NCBI GenBank assembly: GCA_046541195.1 | Contig: JBKHDT010000001.1 | Coordinates: 1 to 64,000, forward strand | Direction: 5' to 3' | DNA from: JBKHDT01 sp046541195 | GTDB lineage: Bacteria; Pseudomonadota; Gammaproteobacteria; Halothiobacillales; Halothiobacillaceae | Length of the DNA stretch: 64,000 nt | Shown: positions 44,136-53,236 of the stretch, one piece after another | How positions within the stretch are numbered: the first letter of the stretch is position 1 | Layout of the letters: every line of letters begins with the position of its first letter | Made by a program: the position numbers and the translations under genes | Notes under the pieces: model-generated | Databases searched by the model: none | What the model was told of the DNA's origin: nothing | Seen by the model: only the letters and a program-made list of their open reading frames with translations

Positions 44136-44897
44136 TCACTTCTTGACGTCCCGCCAGTACTCCTTCTTGAGCAGGAAGGCCACGAAGGTGAACAGCAGGA
44201 TGAAGGCGAGCACCCAGGGCCCGAGTTCCTGACGCTTGATGGCGGAAGGCTCGCCCATGTAGACCATGAAGTTCACCAGATCGCGGATCTTGGCCTCAAA
44301 GGCATCCTGGCTCATCTCACCCGGCTCGGCCAGTTCCAAACCGACGAAGCGCGGCTTCTCGCCTTCTCCATCGTCCTGCTCGACCATCTCGTAGACTGCC
44401 CGCTGGATGCCCTGCTCGTTCACGAAGACGTTGGGCATGCCGGCATTCTTGTACACGGCATTGTTGCTGCCAAGCGTATGGGCGTCATCCTCGTAGAAGG
44501 AGAGCAGATAGGTGTAGATCCAGTCTGCACCCCGTGCGCGGGTAATCACCGACAGGTCCGGCGGCGCCTTGCCGAAAATGCGTTCGGCGTAATCGTCCGG
44601 CATGCCGGCGCTGATGGTGTCCCCGATCGCCCCGCCGGGCGGGACCAGCATGTCCAGCAGCGCTTCCTCGCCCAGACCGAAGTCCTGGCCGATGCGCGAA
44701 TAGCGCATGAACTCGGCACTGTGGCAGGTGGCGCAGTAGGCCATGAACGTCTTGGCTCCACGGATCATCGAGTCGCCGTCCTTGAGGTCGATGTCGGGCT
44801 TCTGCAGTTCAACCTGCGACCCACCCGCAGCGACAACGGTACCGGACGCGGCCAGGGTGGACAGTGTGAACAGCAGGGTCGCGATCGTTTTCTTCAT
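44136..44897 (-). CDS. petC: Cytochrome c1 of the bc1 complex
   Basis: 253 residues. Signal peptide (MKKTIATLLFTLSTLAASGTVVAAG), heme-binding CATCH in FMAYCATCHSAEFMRYSRIG, a distal Met region, and a C-terminal anchor helix (LGPWVLAFILLFTFVAFLLKKEYWRDVKK). It hands electrons from the Rieske center to soluble cytochrome c. It overlaps petB by 4 nt, last gene of petABC. Confidence 0.95.
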   Translation of the reverse strand: MKKTIATLLFTLSTLAASGTVVAAGGSQVELQKPDIDLKDGDSMIRGAKTFMAYCATCHSAEFMRYSRIGQDFGLGEEALLDMLVPPGGAIGDTISAGMPDDYAERIFGKAPPDLSVITRARGADWIYTYLLSFYEDDAHTLGSNNAVYKNAGMPNVFVNEQGIQRAVYEMVEQDDGEGEKPRFVGLELAEPGEMSQDAFEAKIRDLVNFMVYMGEPSAIKRQELGPWVLAFILLFTFVAFLLKKEYWRDVKK

Positions 44898-46105
44898 GTC
44901 AGGCGCTCCGGCAACGGCTTGGTTTTTTCCTTCCCGCTGATGATCCAGAGACCGACGAAGTAGCCGAAGTAGATCACCGTGAATACGCGGGCCATCCAGG
45001 TGTATACCGGCGTCGCCGGCTGCGTCCCGAGGAACCCGAGGACCACGAAGGACAGGGCGAAGAGGAACAGCAGAACCTTGAAGGTTGGCGAACGGTAGCG
45101 GATGGAGCGGACCGGTCCGCGGTCAAGCCACGGCAGCAGGAACAGCACCAGGATCGCCGCCCCCATCGCCACCACGCCGAGGAACTGGTCGGGGACCGCC
45201 CGCAGGATCGCGTAGTGCGGTGCGAAGTACCAGACCGGTGCCACGTGCTCCGGGGTCTGCATCGGGTTGGCCGGCACGAAGTTCGGCGCCTCGATGAACA
45301 GCCCGCCGCCCTCGGGCAGGTAGAACATCACGAAGGAGAAGATGAACAGGAACACACCCAGCCCGAACAGGTCCTTGACCGTGAAGTACGGGTGGAAGGG
45401 AATGCCGTCCACCGGCTTGCCGTTCTGGTCCTTGTTCGCCTTGATCTCGACGCCGTCGGGATTGTTGGAACCGACCTCGTGCAACGCCATGATGTGACCG
45501 CCGATCAAAAACAGCAGCACCAGGGGCAGCGCGATCACGTGCAGGGCGAAGAAGCGGTTGAGGGTGATGTCGGAAACCACGAAGTCGCCGCGAATCCAGA
45601 GCGCCAGCGGCTCGCCGATCACCGGAATCGAGCTGAACAGCGAGATGATCACCTGGGCGCCCCAGTAGGACATCTGCCCCCAGGGCAGCATGTAGCCCAT
45701 GAAGGCCTCGGCCATCAGCACCACGTAGATCAGACAGCCGAAAATCCAGATCAGCTCCCGGGGGGCCTTGTACGAGCCGTACATCATTCCCCGGAACATG
45801 TGCATGTACACGGCGATGAAGAAGAACGAGGCGCCGGTACTGTGCATGTAGCGGATCAGCCAGCCCCATTCCACGTCACGCATGATGTACTCGACCGAAG
45901 CGAAGGCCTCGGCGGCGGAGGGCTTGTAGTTCATGGTCAGCCAGATCCCGGAGAGGATCTGGATCACGAAGACCACCAGTGCCAGAGATCCGAAGTAGTA
46001 CCAGAAATTGAGGTTCTTCGGGACGTAGTACTGCGCCAGGTGGGCATTCCAGAAATGCGAGATCGGCAGGCGGGAATCAAACCAGTCGAATGTGCGCTTG
46101 ATCAT
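44894..46105 (-). CDS. petB: Cytochrome b of the bc1 complex
   Basis: 403 residues with about eight transmembrane helices and two heme b sites (HSTGASFFFIAVYMHMFRGMMYGSYK, FFALHVIALPLVLLFLIGGHI). The PEWY-type Qo motif reads PVWYFAPHYAILRAVP, a common variation. Its start shares a base with the petA stop. Core of ubiquinol:cytochrome c oxidoreductase. Confidence 0.95.
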   Translation of the reverse strand: MIKRTFDWFDSRLPISHFWNAHLAQYYVPKNLNFWYYFGSLALVVFVIQILSGIWLTMNYKPSAAEAFASVEYIMRDVEWGWLIRYMHSTGASFFFIAVYMHMFRGMMYGSYKAPRELIWIFGCLIYVVLMAEAFMGYMLPWGQMSYWGAQVIISLFSSIPVIGEPLALWIRGDFVVSDITLNRFFALHVIALPLVLLFLIGGHIMALHEVGSNNPDGVEIKANKDQNGKPVDGIPFHPYFTVKDLFGLGVFLFIFSFVMFYLPEGGGLFIEAPNFVPANPMQTPEHVAPVWYFAPHYAILRAVPDQFLGVVAMGAAILVLFLLPWLDRGPVRSIRYRSPTFKVLLFLFALSFVVLGFLGTQPATPVYTWMARVFTVIYFGYFVGLWIISGKEKTKPLPERLT

Positions 46106-46698
46106 CAGGCTTCCTCCTCGCCGCCGACACGGATGATCGCGTCGTCACGGTAGTAGTAAGGCGGCACCTCGAGGTTCGTCGGTGCCGGCACACCGCGAAA
46201 GACGCGGCCTGCCAGGTCGAAAGACGAGCCGTGACAGGGACAGAAGAAGCCCCCGCGCCAGTCCTTGCCCAGATCGGCCGGCGAGACATCCGGGCGATAG
46301 GTGGGCGCGCAGCCAAGGTGGGTGCAGATCCCGATGACCACCAGGTGCTCGGGCTTGCGCGAACGCCATTCATTGACGGCGAATTCAGGCTGCTGCGTGA
46401 CGACCGCGGAATCCGGGTCGCGCAGCCGATCCGTCATTTTTGGCAGCGTCTCGATCATCGCCTCGGTCCGATGAACCAGGTACACGGGCCGGCCACGCCA
46501 TTCCACCGTGACCATCTGGCCCGGTGCAAGCTTTGACACGTCGACGTCCACCGGGGCACCGGCCGCTTCCGCCTTCGCACTGGGCTTGAACGAGGCCAGA
46601 AACGGCACCGCCACGAAACCCAGACCAACGCCTCCCACGACGGTCGCCGCGCCCGTAAGGAAGCGGCGCCGCCCGGTACTCACGTTATTATCCGGCAT
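46105..46698 (-). CDS. petA: Rieske iron-sulfur subunit of the bc1 complex
   Basis: 197 residues from ATG 46698, preceded by GGAGGAG. Twin-arginine signal STGRRRFLTGAATVVG, one anchor helix, then the [2Fe-2S] loops CTHLGCAP and CPCHGSSFDLAGRVFRG. Lead gene of petABC. An upstream extension to 46944 is GC-rich noise before the Tat signal and is rejected. Confidence 0.95.
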   Translation of the reverse strand: MPDNNVSTGRRRFLTGAATVVGGVGLGFVAVPFLASFKPSAKAEAAGAPVDVDVSKLAPGQMVTVEWRGRPVYLVHRTEAMIETLPKMTDRLRDPDSAVVTQQPEFAVNEWRSRKPEHLVVIGICTHLGCAPTYRPDVSPADLGKDWRGGFFCPCHGSSFDLAGRVFRGVPAPTNLEVPPYYYRDDAIIRVGGEEEA

Positions 46699-47126
46699 TT
46701 TCTCCTCCGACTTTGGGGCAGTAATTCTTGATCTTTTCTCTCGTCCGGAAAGCGGACGCCGACCGCGACACGCTTCCCGCCAGGCCACGAGGGCCTCACA
46801 ACAGTCAACAACCGGGGGCCTCCTGCCCCGGCGCGCGCACTCCGACGGGCGCGCTGGAACCGGACACCTTGCTGAAGGCACCCTGCGACACAAATCCGCC
46901 CGGTGCCTTGAGGCCGGAAACCCCGACCGGCACGCCGTCCCCAAGGTTGGTCCCCGAGCGCCTCGGGAGGTTCACGGCGACAGCGGTCTTGCCGGGGTGA
47001 CGGTCACGGACAGTCATTTTCGCGTGGCGAAGAATCTTCCATAAGCCAACCGGGGGTCAAACAAGTGTGACTAATGGGCCATCGAACAAATTATGGCGCC
47101 CTGCCCGTGGCTGATCGACGGTTCGC
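46699..47126. other. Promoter region of petABC
   Basis: 428 bp without a gene. On the minus strand a TTGACC (about 47056) lies in an AT-richer patch, but no good -10 at the right distance follows, so no promoter is called. A 6-bp GC hairpin sits at 46812-46831. Confidence 0.4.
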
Positions 47127-47885
47127 TCAGGCCGGGTTGGCGATCTCCACGAATTCGACCATCAGTTCGTCGAAATCCGCGGCCAGCCGCTCACCCAGCG
47201 CCTGGACGCCGAACCGCTCGGTCGCGTGATGTCCCGCAGCCAGATAGACCAGCCCGTTTTCCCGCGCACTGTGCGTGGTCTGCTCGGAGATTTCCCCTGA
47301 AAGGTACAGATCCAGCCCCAGCTCTGCCGCGTCATCGACATACCCCTGTGCGCCCCCGGAACAGATCCCGACGGTCTCGATCAGCCGATCGGGCTCGCCG
47401 ACCATCAGAGGCGGACGTTCCAGCACCGTGGCCACTCGCTGCGCGAAGCGCTCGGCCGTCATGGCCTCGCCGAGACGCCCCTGAAAGGCGATGGACTGCG
47501 GTCCGAAGCGGCCGGTGTTTTCGATGCCCAGTCGCAGGCACAGCTGCGCGTTGTTGCCAACCTCGGCATGTCCGTCCAGCGGCAGGTGGTAAGCGATCAG
47601 GTTGATCCCGTGAACCAGCAGCTTGCGCAGCCGCCGCTCTTTGATGCCCACGATACGCGGGTCCTCGTTCTTCCAGAAGTACCCGTGGTGTACCAGCAGG
47701 GCGTCGGCTTCGCGCTCGATGGCCGCGTCGATGAGGGCCTCGCAGGCTGTGACCCCCGTGACGACCCGCCGGATTTGACGGCGTCCGGCAACCTGCAGCC
47801 CGTTCGGGCAGTAATCCTGATAAAGCTGCGGTTCGAGCAATTCATCCAGACAGCCCAGCAGCGTCGCGCGATCCACGCCGTTCAT
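47127..47885 (-). CDS. Nif3-like dinuclear metal-center protein (YbgI family)
   Basis: 252 residues from ATG 47885, overlapping the hisC stop (ATGA). DUF34/NIF3 fold: LGCLDELLEPQLYQDYCPNGLQVAG, LLVHHGYFWKNEDPRIVG with metal-binding His, IAYHLPLDGHAEVGNNAQL with further His/Asp, and the C-terminal GHHATERFGVQALGERL. It forms hexameric rings; a role in GTP-cyclohydrolase-like or metal chemistry is proposed but not settled. It ends the long mla-murA-his run. Confidence 0.9.
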   Translation of the reverse strand: MNGVDRATLLGCLDELLEPQLYQDYCPNGLQVAGRRQIRRVVTGVTACEALIDAAIEREADALLVHHGYFWKNEDPRIVGIKERRLRKLLVHGINLIAYHLPLDGHAEVGNNAQLCLRLGIENTGRFGPQSIAFQGRLGEAMTAERFAQRVATVLERPPLMVGEPDRLIETVGICSGGAQGYVDDAAELGLDLYLSGEISEQTTHSARENGLVYLAAGHHATERFGVQALGERLAADFDELMVEFVEIANPA

Positions 47886-48967
47886 GCCGAGCTCCCGCCC
47901 CAGTCCCCGACCGCGGCCAGGAAGGCGTTGTTTTCCTCGATCAGGCCGATGGTGACGCGCAGCGCGTCCTTCAGCGGCCCCTCGAGGTGTCCGAAACGCT
48001 TGATGAGCACATGGCGCGACAACAGGTGCTGGAAGAGATCCTCGGACTGCTCCGGCGCCGTGTGGAACAGCACGAAGTTGGCGTCCGAGGGGTGCACCCG
48101 AAAGCGCCCGTCGGCCCGCAGCGCCTCGATGACCCGACCACGCTCGGCCACGATGGCCGCGCACTGGCGGTCCATCTGTTCGGCGTGCTCCAGCGCGAAG
48201 GCGACACTCTGCTGCGTCAGCGCATTCACGTTGTACGGCAGGCGCAGCTTGTCAAACTCGTGGATCCAGGCATCCGCGCCGACCATGAACCCGAAACGCA
48301 GGCCCGCAAGACCGCTCTTGCTGAGCGTGCGCATGACCACCACGTTGTCGAACTCGTCAATCCGGTGCAGGAAGGTCTCGCGGGCGAAGGCGTGGTAGGC
48401 CTCGTCGATCACCACCAGCCCCGGCGCACGATGAATCAGTGCCAGCACGTCCTCTTCGCTGAACAGGTTGCCGGTCGGGTTGTTCGGGTACGCCAGGAAA
48501 ATCACCGCCGGGTGGTGCTCGTCGATGGCGGCGGCCAGATGCGGCAGGTCGAGACCGAAGGCGTCGGTGAGCGGCACCCCGACGTACTCCAGGCCAAGGA
48601 ACTGCGCGATCATCCGGTACATCACGAAGCTCGGTTCCGTGCCCATCACCACGCGGCCAGGTTCGGCCAGGGCCATCATGACGATCTGGATCAGTTCGTC
48701 GGAACCGTTGCCGAACAGCAGCGAATGGCCCTGCGCAATACCCAGGTGGTCACGCAGACGCTCGGCAAGCAGGCGAGCCCCGGGATCGGGATAGCGGTTG
48801 ACCGGCACCTGCCGCAGGCGCTGCAACCAGGCCTCCGAGAGTTCACCCGGCCACGGATTGGGGTTTTCCATGGCATCGAGCTTGATCATCCCCTCGGCCG
48901 GCGGCACGTGATAGGCATTGATGGCCCGTATGTCGGCACGGATCCACTGGGCTACTCGGTTGGACAT
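47882..48967 (-). CDS. hisC: Histidinol-phosphate aminotransferase
   Basis: 361 residues from ATG 48967; a GTG at 48979 is possible. PLP fold-I enzyme of histidine synthesis. Seen: IKLDAMENPNPWPG, YPDPGARLLAERLRDHLGI, FGNGSDELIQIVMMAL, AYPNNPTGNLFS, VIDEAYHAFA, and the PLP lysine in RTLSKSGLAGLRFGF. It lies 102 nt downstream of hisD. Confidence 0.93.
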   Translation of the reverse strand: MSNRVAQWIRADIRAINAYHVPPAEGMIKLDAMENPNPWPGELSEAWLQRLRQVPVNRYPDPGARLLAERLRDHLGIAQGHSLLFGNGSDELIQIVMMALAEPGRVVMGTEPSFVMYRMIAQFLGLEYVGVPLTDAFGLDLPHLAAAIDEHHPAVIFLAYPNNPTGNLFSEEDVLALIHRAPGLVVIDEAYHAFARETFLHRIDEFDNVVVMRTLSKSGLAGLRFGFMVGADAWIHEFDKLRLPYNVNALTQQSVAFALEHAEQMDRQCAAIVAERGRVIEALRADGRFRVHPSDANFVLFHTAPEQSEDLFQHLLSRHVLIKRFGHLEGPLKDALRVTIGLIEENNAFLAAVGDWGGSSA

Positions 48968-49068
48968 CGTTCGTTCCACGGTCGTTGAATGTCATTTGGA
49001 GCCGGGCGTGGCCCGGGGGCCGCAACACGCCGGCCCTTCAGGCATGGGCGGATTCCCGCAAGCGCCGC

Positions 49069-50370
49069 TCAGCGCACCCGATAACGGGCGGAACGCGCAT
49101 GTGCGCCCAGCCCCTCGCCGTCGGCAAGCAGCGCAGCAACCTTCCCGAGCCCGGATGCCCCGTCGGCCGAGCAGTGAATGATGCTGCTGCGCTTCTGAAA
49201 ATCATAGACGCCCAGCGGAGACGAGAAGCGCGCCGTGCGCGAGGTCGGCAACACGTGGTTGGGTCCGGCACAGTAGTCACCAAGCGCCTCGGCCGTATAG
49301 CGCCCCATGAAGATCGCGCCGGCGTGACGAACGGCAGGAAGCAGCTCCTCGGGCGACTCGACGGAGAGCTCCAGGTGCTCGGGCGCCACGTGATTGACCA
49401 CGGCGAGGGCCTCCTCCATGTCCCGGACATGCACCAGCGCACCACGCGCGCCCATCGACGCCTCGATGATCCGCTGGCGCGGCATGTCGGCCACCAGCGC
49501 CCGTGCCCGTTCGGCCACCCGGTCCAGGAACGCCCGATCCGGGCTGACGAGGATCGCCTGGGCATCCTCGTCATGCTCGGCCTGGGAGAACAGGTCCATC
49601 GCGATCCAGTCCGGGTCGGTCCTGCCATCGCAAACGACCAGGATTTCCGACGGGCCGGCAATCATGTCGATGCCGACGGTACCGAACACCAGGCGCTTGG
49701 CCGTGGCCACATAAATATTGCCCGGCCCGGTGATCTTGTCGACCGCGGGAATGGTCTCGGTCCCGTAGGCCAGTGCCGCGACGGCCTGGGCGCCGCCCAC
49801 CGTGAACACCCGATCGACCCCGGCAATCGCCGCTGCGGCGAGGACCATGTCATTCACGACACCGTCCGGGGTCGGCACCACCATGACGAGCTCGGGCACC
49901 CCGGCCACCTTCGCGGGAATCGCGTTCATCAGCACAGACGAAGGATAGGCCGCCTTGCCGCCGGGCACGTAGAGGCCGGCCCGGTCAAGCGGCGTCACCT
50001 GCTGGCCCAGCACGGTGCCGTCCGCTTCGGTGTACTGCCAGGATTCCATCTTCTGGCGCTTGGCATAGGTCCCGATACGTTCGGCAGCCTGTTCGAGGGC
50101 CGCGCGCACGGGCGCGTCGATCGCCTGCAGCGACTGTTCCAGGCGCCGGGGCGACATTTCCAGAGCGTGGGCGGCATCGACATCCAGCCGGTCGAAACGC
50201 CGCGTGTACTCCAGCACGGCCTCGTCACCGCGCGCGCGCACGTCTGCGAGGATTTTGCGCACGGTTTCGAACACCCGGTCATCGGATACGCTTTCCCAGG
50301 CCAGCAGCCCGTCGAGCGCCGCCTGGAAACCGGGATCGCTGCTGCTCAGGCGTCGGATATCCATGCTCAT
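49069..50370 (-). CDS. hisD: Histidinol dehydrogenase
   Basis: 433 residues. Zinc enzyme, last two steps of histidine synthesis. Seen: YVPGGKAAYPSSVLMNAIPAKVAGV, TVGGAQAVAALAYGT, GPGNIYVATAKRLVFG and MIAGPSEILVV, SQAEHDEDAQAILVSPD with the Zn-binding His, and GRYTAEALGDYCAGPNHVLPTS. Overlaps hisG by 4 nt. Confidence 0.96.
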   Translation of the reverse strand: MSMDIRRLSSSDPGFQAALDGLLAWESVSDDRVFETVRKILADVRARGDEAVLEYTRRFDRLDVDAAHALEMSPRRLEQSLQAIDAPVRAALEQAAERIGTYAKRQKMESWQYTEADGTVLGQQVTPLDRAGLYVPGGKAAYPSSVLMNAIPAKVAGVPELVMVVPTPDGVVNDMVLAAAAIAGVDRVFTVGGAQAVAALAYGTETIPAVDKITGPGNIYVATAKRLVFGTVGIDMIAGPSEILVVCDGRTDPDWIAMDLFSQAEHDEDAQAILVSPDRAFLDRVAERARALVADMPRQRIIEASMGARGALVHVRDMEEALAVVNHVAPEHLELSVESPEELLPAVRHAGAIFMGRYTAEALGDYCAGPNHVLPTSRTARFSSPLGVYDFQKRSSIIHCSADGASGLGKVAALLADGEGLGAHARSARYRVR

Positions 50371-51011
50371 GCTCCCTGTTGCAGGTAATCGGTAACGCGG
50401 TCGACCACTCGGGCGACCTGCGCGTGCTTGAGTTTCATGGCGGCGCGGTTGACGATCAGCCGCGAGGAAATGTCTGCGATATGTTCCAGCGGCTCCAGCC
50501 CGTTGGCCCGCAGGGTATTGCCGGTATCGACCACGTCGACAATGCAGTCGGACAGGTCCACCAGCGGCGCCAGTTCCATGGAGCCGTACAGCTTGATGAT
50601 CTCCACCTGCCGGCCTTGGGCGGCAAAATGCCGCCGCGCCCCGTTCACGTACTTGGTGGCGACCCGCAGCGTCCCGTGCCCGTCAAGGCAGCCGGGCTGA
50701 CCGGCCACCATCAGCTTGCAGCGCGCGATCCGCAGATCCACCAGTTCGAAGAGTCCCTCGCCGCCCTGCTCGTCCAGGACATCCTTGCCGGCGACGCCGA
50801 TATCGGCCGCGCCATACTGGACATAGGTCGGCACGTCGGATGCGCGCAGGACGAGGAGCTTGACGGCCGGATCGCTGGTATCGAGGATCAGCTTGCGGCT
50901 GCGTTCCGGGTCGTCTTTCGGCTCGATGCCCACATGCGCGAGCAACGGCAGTGTCTCCTTGAAGATCCGCCCCTTCGAGAGCGCGATGATCAGCGTGTCT
51001 TGACTTGCCAT
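50367..51011 (-). CDS. hisG: ATP phosphoribosyltransferase, short form
   Basis: 214 residues from ATG 51011. First step of histidine synthesis. It is the HisG(S) form without the C-terminal regulatory domain: ALSKGRIFKETLPLL, VRASDVPTYVQYGAADIGVAGKDVL analog, KYVNGARRHFAAQG, IVDVVDTGNTLRANGL. Such enzymes need the HisZ subunit, which is not in this window. It starts 37 nt after murA. Confidence 0.94.
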   Translation of the reverse strand: MASQDTLIIALSKGRIFKETLPLLAHVGIEPKDDPERSRKLILDTSDPAVKLLVLRASDVPTYVQYGAADIGVAGKDVLDEQGGEGLFELVDLRIARCKLMVAGQPGCLDGHGTLRVATKYVNGARRHFAAQGRQVEIIKLYGSMELAPLVDLSDCIVDVVDTGNTLRANGLEPLEHIADISSRLIVNRAAMKLKHAQVARVVDRVTDYLQQGA

Positions 51012-51048
51012 GGGGCGTTCAATTCCTCTGTGTATCGGCCAGGCCGGG

Positions 51049-52308
51049 TCAGTCGGACACGCGGCGAATCCGCGCACCCAGACGGGCCAGCTTTTCCTCG
51101 ATCGCCTCGTAGCCGCGATCGATATGGTAGATCCGGTCAACGACCGTCTCGCCGTCGGCTACCAGGCCGGCCAGGACCAGGCTTGCAGACGCGCGCAGGT
51201 CGGTCGCCATGATCGGCGCACCGGAAAGCCTCGGGACGCCGTGGACAACGGCGGTATTGGACTCGATCTCGATGCGCGCGCCCATGCGCATCAACTCCTG
51301 GACGTGCATGTAGCGATTCTCGAAGATGGTCTCGACCACCGTCGAGGTCCCCTCGGCAATGCAATTGAGGGCCATGAACTGCGCCTGCATGTCCGTCGGG
51401 AACCCCGGATGCGGTGCCGTGCGCACGTTGACCGCCCGGGGCCGCCGCCCGCCCATGTCGAGCCGAACCCAGTCCGCGCCCGTCTCCACCTGGGCGCCGG
51501 TGGCGCGCAGCTTGTCCAGGACGGCATCGAGCAGGTCCGGGCGGGTGTCGCGCACCGTGACATCCCCGCCACTCATCGCCGCGGCCACCAGGTAGGTTCC
51601 GGTCTCGATCCGGTCCGGCAGAACCCGGTACCGCACCCCGTCGAGCCGCTTTACGCCGGTGATCGTAATGGTGTCGCTGCCCGCGCCGACGACCTGACCG
51701 CCCATGGCGTTGATGAAATTGGCCAGGTCAACCACCTCGGGCTCCCGAGCGGCGTTCTCCAGCACCGTCACGCCCTCGGCCAGCGCGGCGGCCATCATCA
51801 GGTTTTCCGTTCCGGTCACGGTCACCTGGTCCATCACGATCCGCGCGCCCCGAAGCCGGTTCGCCCGGGCGTGGATGTACCCCTGCTCGACGCGGATGTC
51901 CGCGCCAAGCTGCGCCAGGCCATCAAGGTGGATATTGACCGGCCGCGAGCCGATGGCGCACCCGCCCGGCAGCGACACCTCGGCATGACCGAACCGTGCC
52001 ACCAGCGGCCCGAGGACCAGAATGCTGGCGCGCATGGTACGCACCAGCTCGTAGGGCGCCACCCGGTTGGACAGGTTGCCGGCATCGATCTCGACACTCA
52101 TGCGGTCACACACCGTCAGCCCCACGCCCATGCCGCCGAGCAGCTCCATGGTGGTCGTCACATCCTGCAGGTGCGGCACGTTCTCAACCACGACCGGGCG
52201 CTCGGCCAGCAGTGACGCGGCCATGATCGGCAGCACGGCGTTCTTGGCGCCGGAGACCCGGACTTCGCCCTTGAGTGGCGCGCCGCCCTCGATAATCAGC
52301 TTGTTCAT
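51049..52308 (-). CDS. murA: UDP-N-acetylglucosamine 1-carboxyvinyltransferase
   Basis: 419 residues. First committed step of peptidoglycan synthesis. Catalytic Cys117 in LPGGCAIGSRPV (fosfomycin target, Cys present, so susceptible type), K22 in GAKNAVLPIM, and RTAPHPGFPTDMQAQ. Overlaps mlaB by 4 nt. The mla-murA link is common in gammaproteobacteria; a BolA-family gene usually lies between and is missing here. Confidence 0.96.
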   Translation of the reverse strand: MNKLIIEGGAPLKGEVRVSGAKNAVLPIMAASLLAERPVVVENVPHLQDVTTTMELLGGMGVGLTVCDRMSVEIDAGNLSNRVAPYELVRTMRASILVLGPLVARFGHAEVSLPGGCAIGSRPVNIHLDGLAQLGADIRVEQGYIHARANRLRGARIVMDQVTVTGTENLMMAAALAEGVTVLENAAREPEVVDLANFINAMGGQVVGAGSDTITITGVKRLDGVRYRVLPDRIETGTYLVAAAMSGGDVTVRDTRPDLLDAVLDKLRATGAQVETGADWVRLDMGGRRPRAVNVRTAPHPGFPTDMQAQFMALNCIAEGTSTVVETIFENRYMHVQELMRMGARIEIESNTAVVHGVPRLSGAPIMATDLRASASLVLAGLVADGETVVDRIYHIDRGYEAIEEKLARLGARIRRVSD

Positions 52309-52643
52309 GTTGCTTCCGGTTTCCGTCCGTCATCCGGGGCGTCCGCGAACAGCGCCTGCAGCCCGTAGGCCCGGATCATTTGTCTGGCCTGGTCCGGCAG
52401 GCCAACGTACTCCAGCCGCCGCCCGGCCCGGGCCGCGCGGGCGCGCCACTCGATCAGCTGGGCCAGTCCGGCGCTGTCAACGCGGGCCAGCTCGTCCAGG
52501 CACACCTGCCCGCCGGCCCCGAGCGCTTCGGGCAGGCCCGCATCGCGGCCGGCGAGGCTCTCGAAGTCAAGCCGACCACGGACGCGAACCGTGCCATCCG
52601 AAGTGCGCTGCACCGTGTACGCCGCCCGTCCGCCTCGCTTCAC
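52305..52643 (-). CDS. mlaB: MlaB-like STAS protein
   Basis: 112 residues. STAS domain: VRVRGRLDFESLAG strand, VCLDELARVDSAGLAQLIEW with the conserved DSAGL loop, LEYVGLPDQARQMIRAYGL. In the Mla system MlaB binds MlaF and stabilises the MlaFEDB complex. Overlaps mlaC by 4 nt and murA by 4 nt, so position supports the name. Confidence 0.88.
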   Translation of the reverse strand: MKRGGRAAYTVQRTSDGTVRVRGRLDFESLAGRDAGLPEALGAGGQVCLDELARVDSAGLAQLIEWRARAARAGRRLEYVGLPDQARQMIRAYGLQALFADAPDDGRKPEAT

Positions 52644-53236
52644 CGGTTTCGCTCCTCGAGCTGCCGGATCAGGCCACCCATGCCCTCGCGCTGGACAGTC
52701 TGTCCGAAGCTGCCGCGGTAGTTGTTCACGAGGCTGATCCCGTCAATCACCACGTCGTAGGCCATCCACGTTCCGTTGTCGCGGTGCATCCGGTAGTCCA
52801 CCGGCACGGACTCCACGCCGTCACGAACCTCCGAGCGGACCATCAGATCGTTGTCCCCGGACCCGGCCCGGACGCCCACGATCTCGATCTGCTGATCCCC
52901 CGCACTCGAAAGCGGCCCGGCATAGGTGCGCACCAGCAACCGTCGATACTGCGCCTGGAATTCTTCCCGCTCCCCGGCCGTGGCCCGGTTCCAGAACCGA
53001 CCAAGCGTCAGGCGGCTCATCCGGTCAAAATCGACCCGCGGCAGCAGGATCTCGTCCACAATTTCCAGCAGTGCATCGGGATCGGCCTCCATGGCCTCCT
53101 GGTTCTCCCGAATTGCCTCGACGACCTCGTCGATGGTCTGCTCGACCACCGCTCTGGCCTGATCCTCTTGCGTTTCGGCCTGCAGCGGACCGGCGAACAG
53201 CACGCCGATCAGCAGGATGCTTCTGAAAAGCCTCAT
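52640..53236 (-). CDS. mlaC: Periplasmic phospholipid-binding protein MlaC
   Basis: 198 residues. Signal peptide MRLFRSILLIGVLFAGPLQAE, then ALLEIVDEILLPRVDFDRMSRLTLGRFW, EREEFQAQYRRLLVRTYAGPL, VPVDYRMHRDNGTWMAYDVVIDGISLVNNYRGSFGQ, the MlaC landmarks. Ferries phospholipids between the MlaA outer-membrane and MlaFEDB inner-membrane complexes. Overlaps the TolC-like gene by 4 nt. Confidence 0.94.
   Translation of the reverse strand: MRLFRSILLIGVLFAGPLQAETQEDQARAVVEQTIDEVVEAIRENQEAMEADPDALLEIVDEILLPRVDFDRMSRLTLGRFWNRATAGEREEFQAQYRRLLVRTYAGPLSSAGDQQIEIVGVRAGSGDNDLMVRSEVRDGVESVPVDYRMHRDNGTWMAYDVVIDGISLVNNYRGSFGQTVQREGMGGLIRQLEERNR

Noticed and set aside
47020..47100. Possible sigma-70 promoter for petABC (TTGACC region)
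   Set aside because: No -10 hexamer with adequate match at 16-18 bp.
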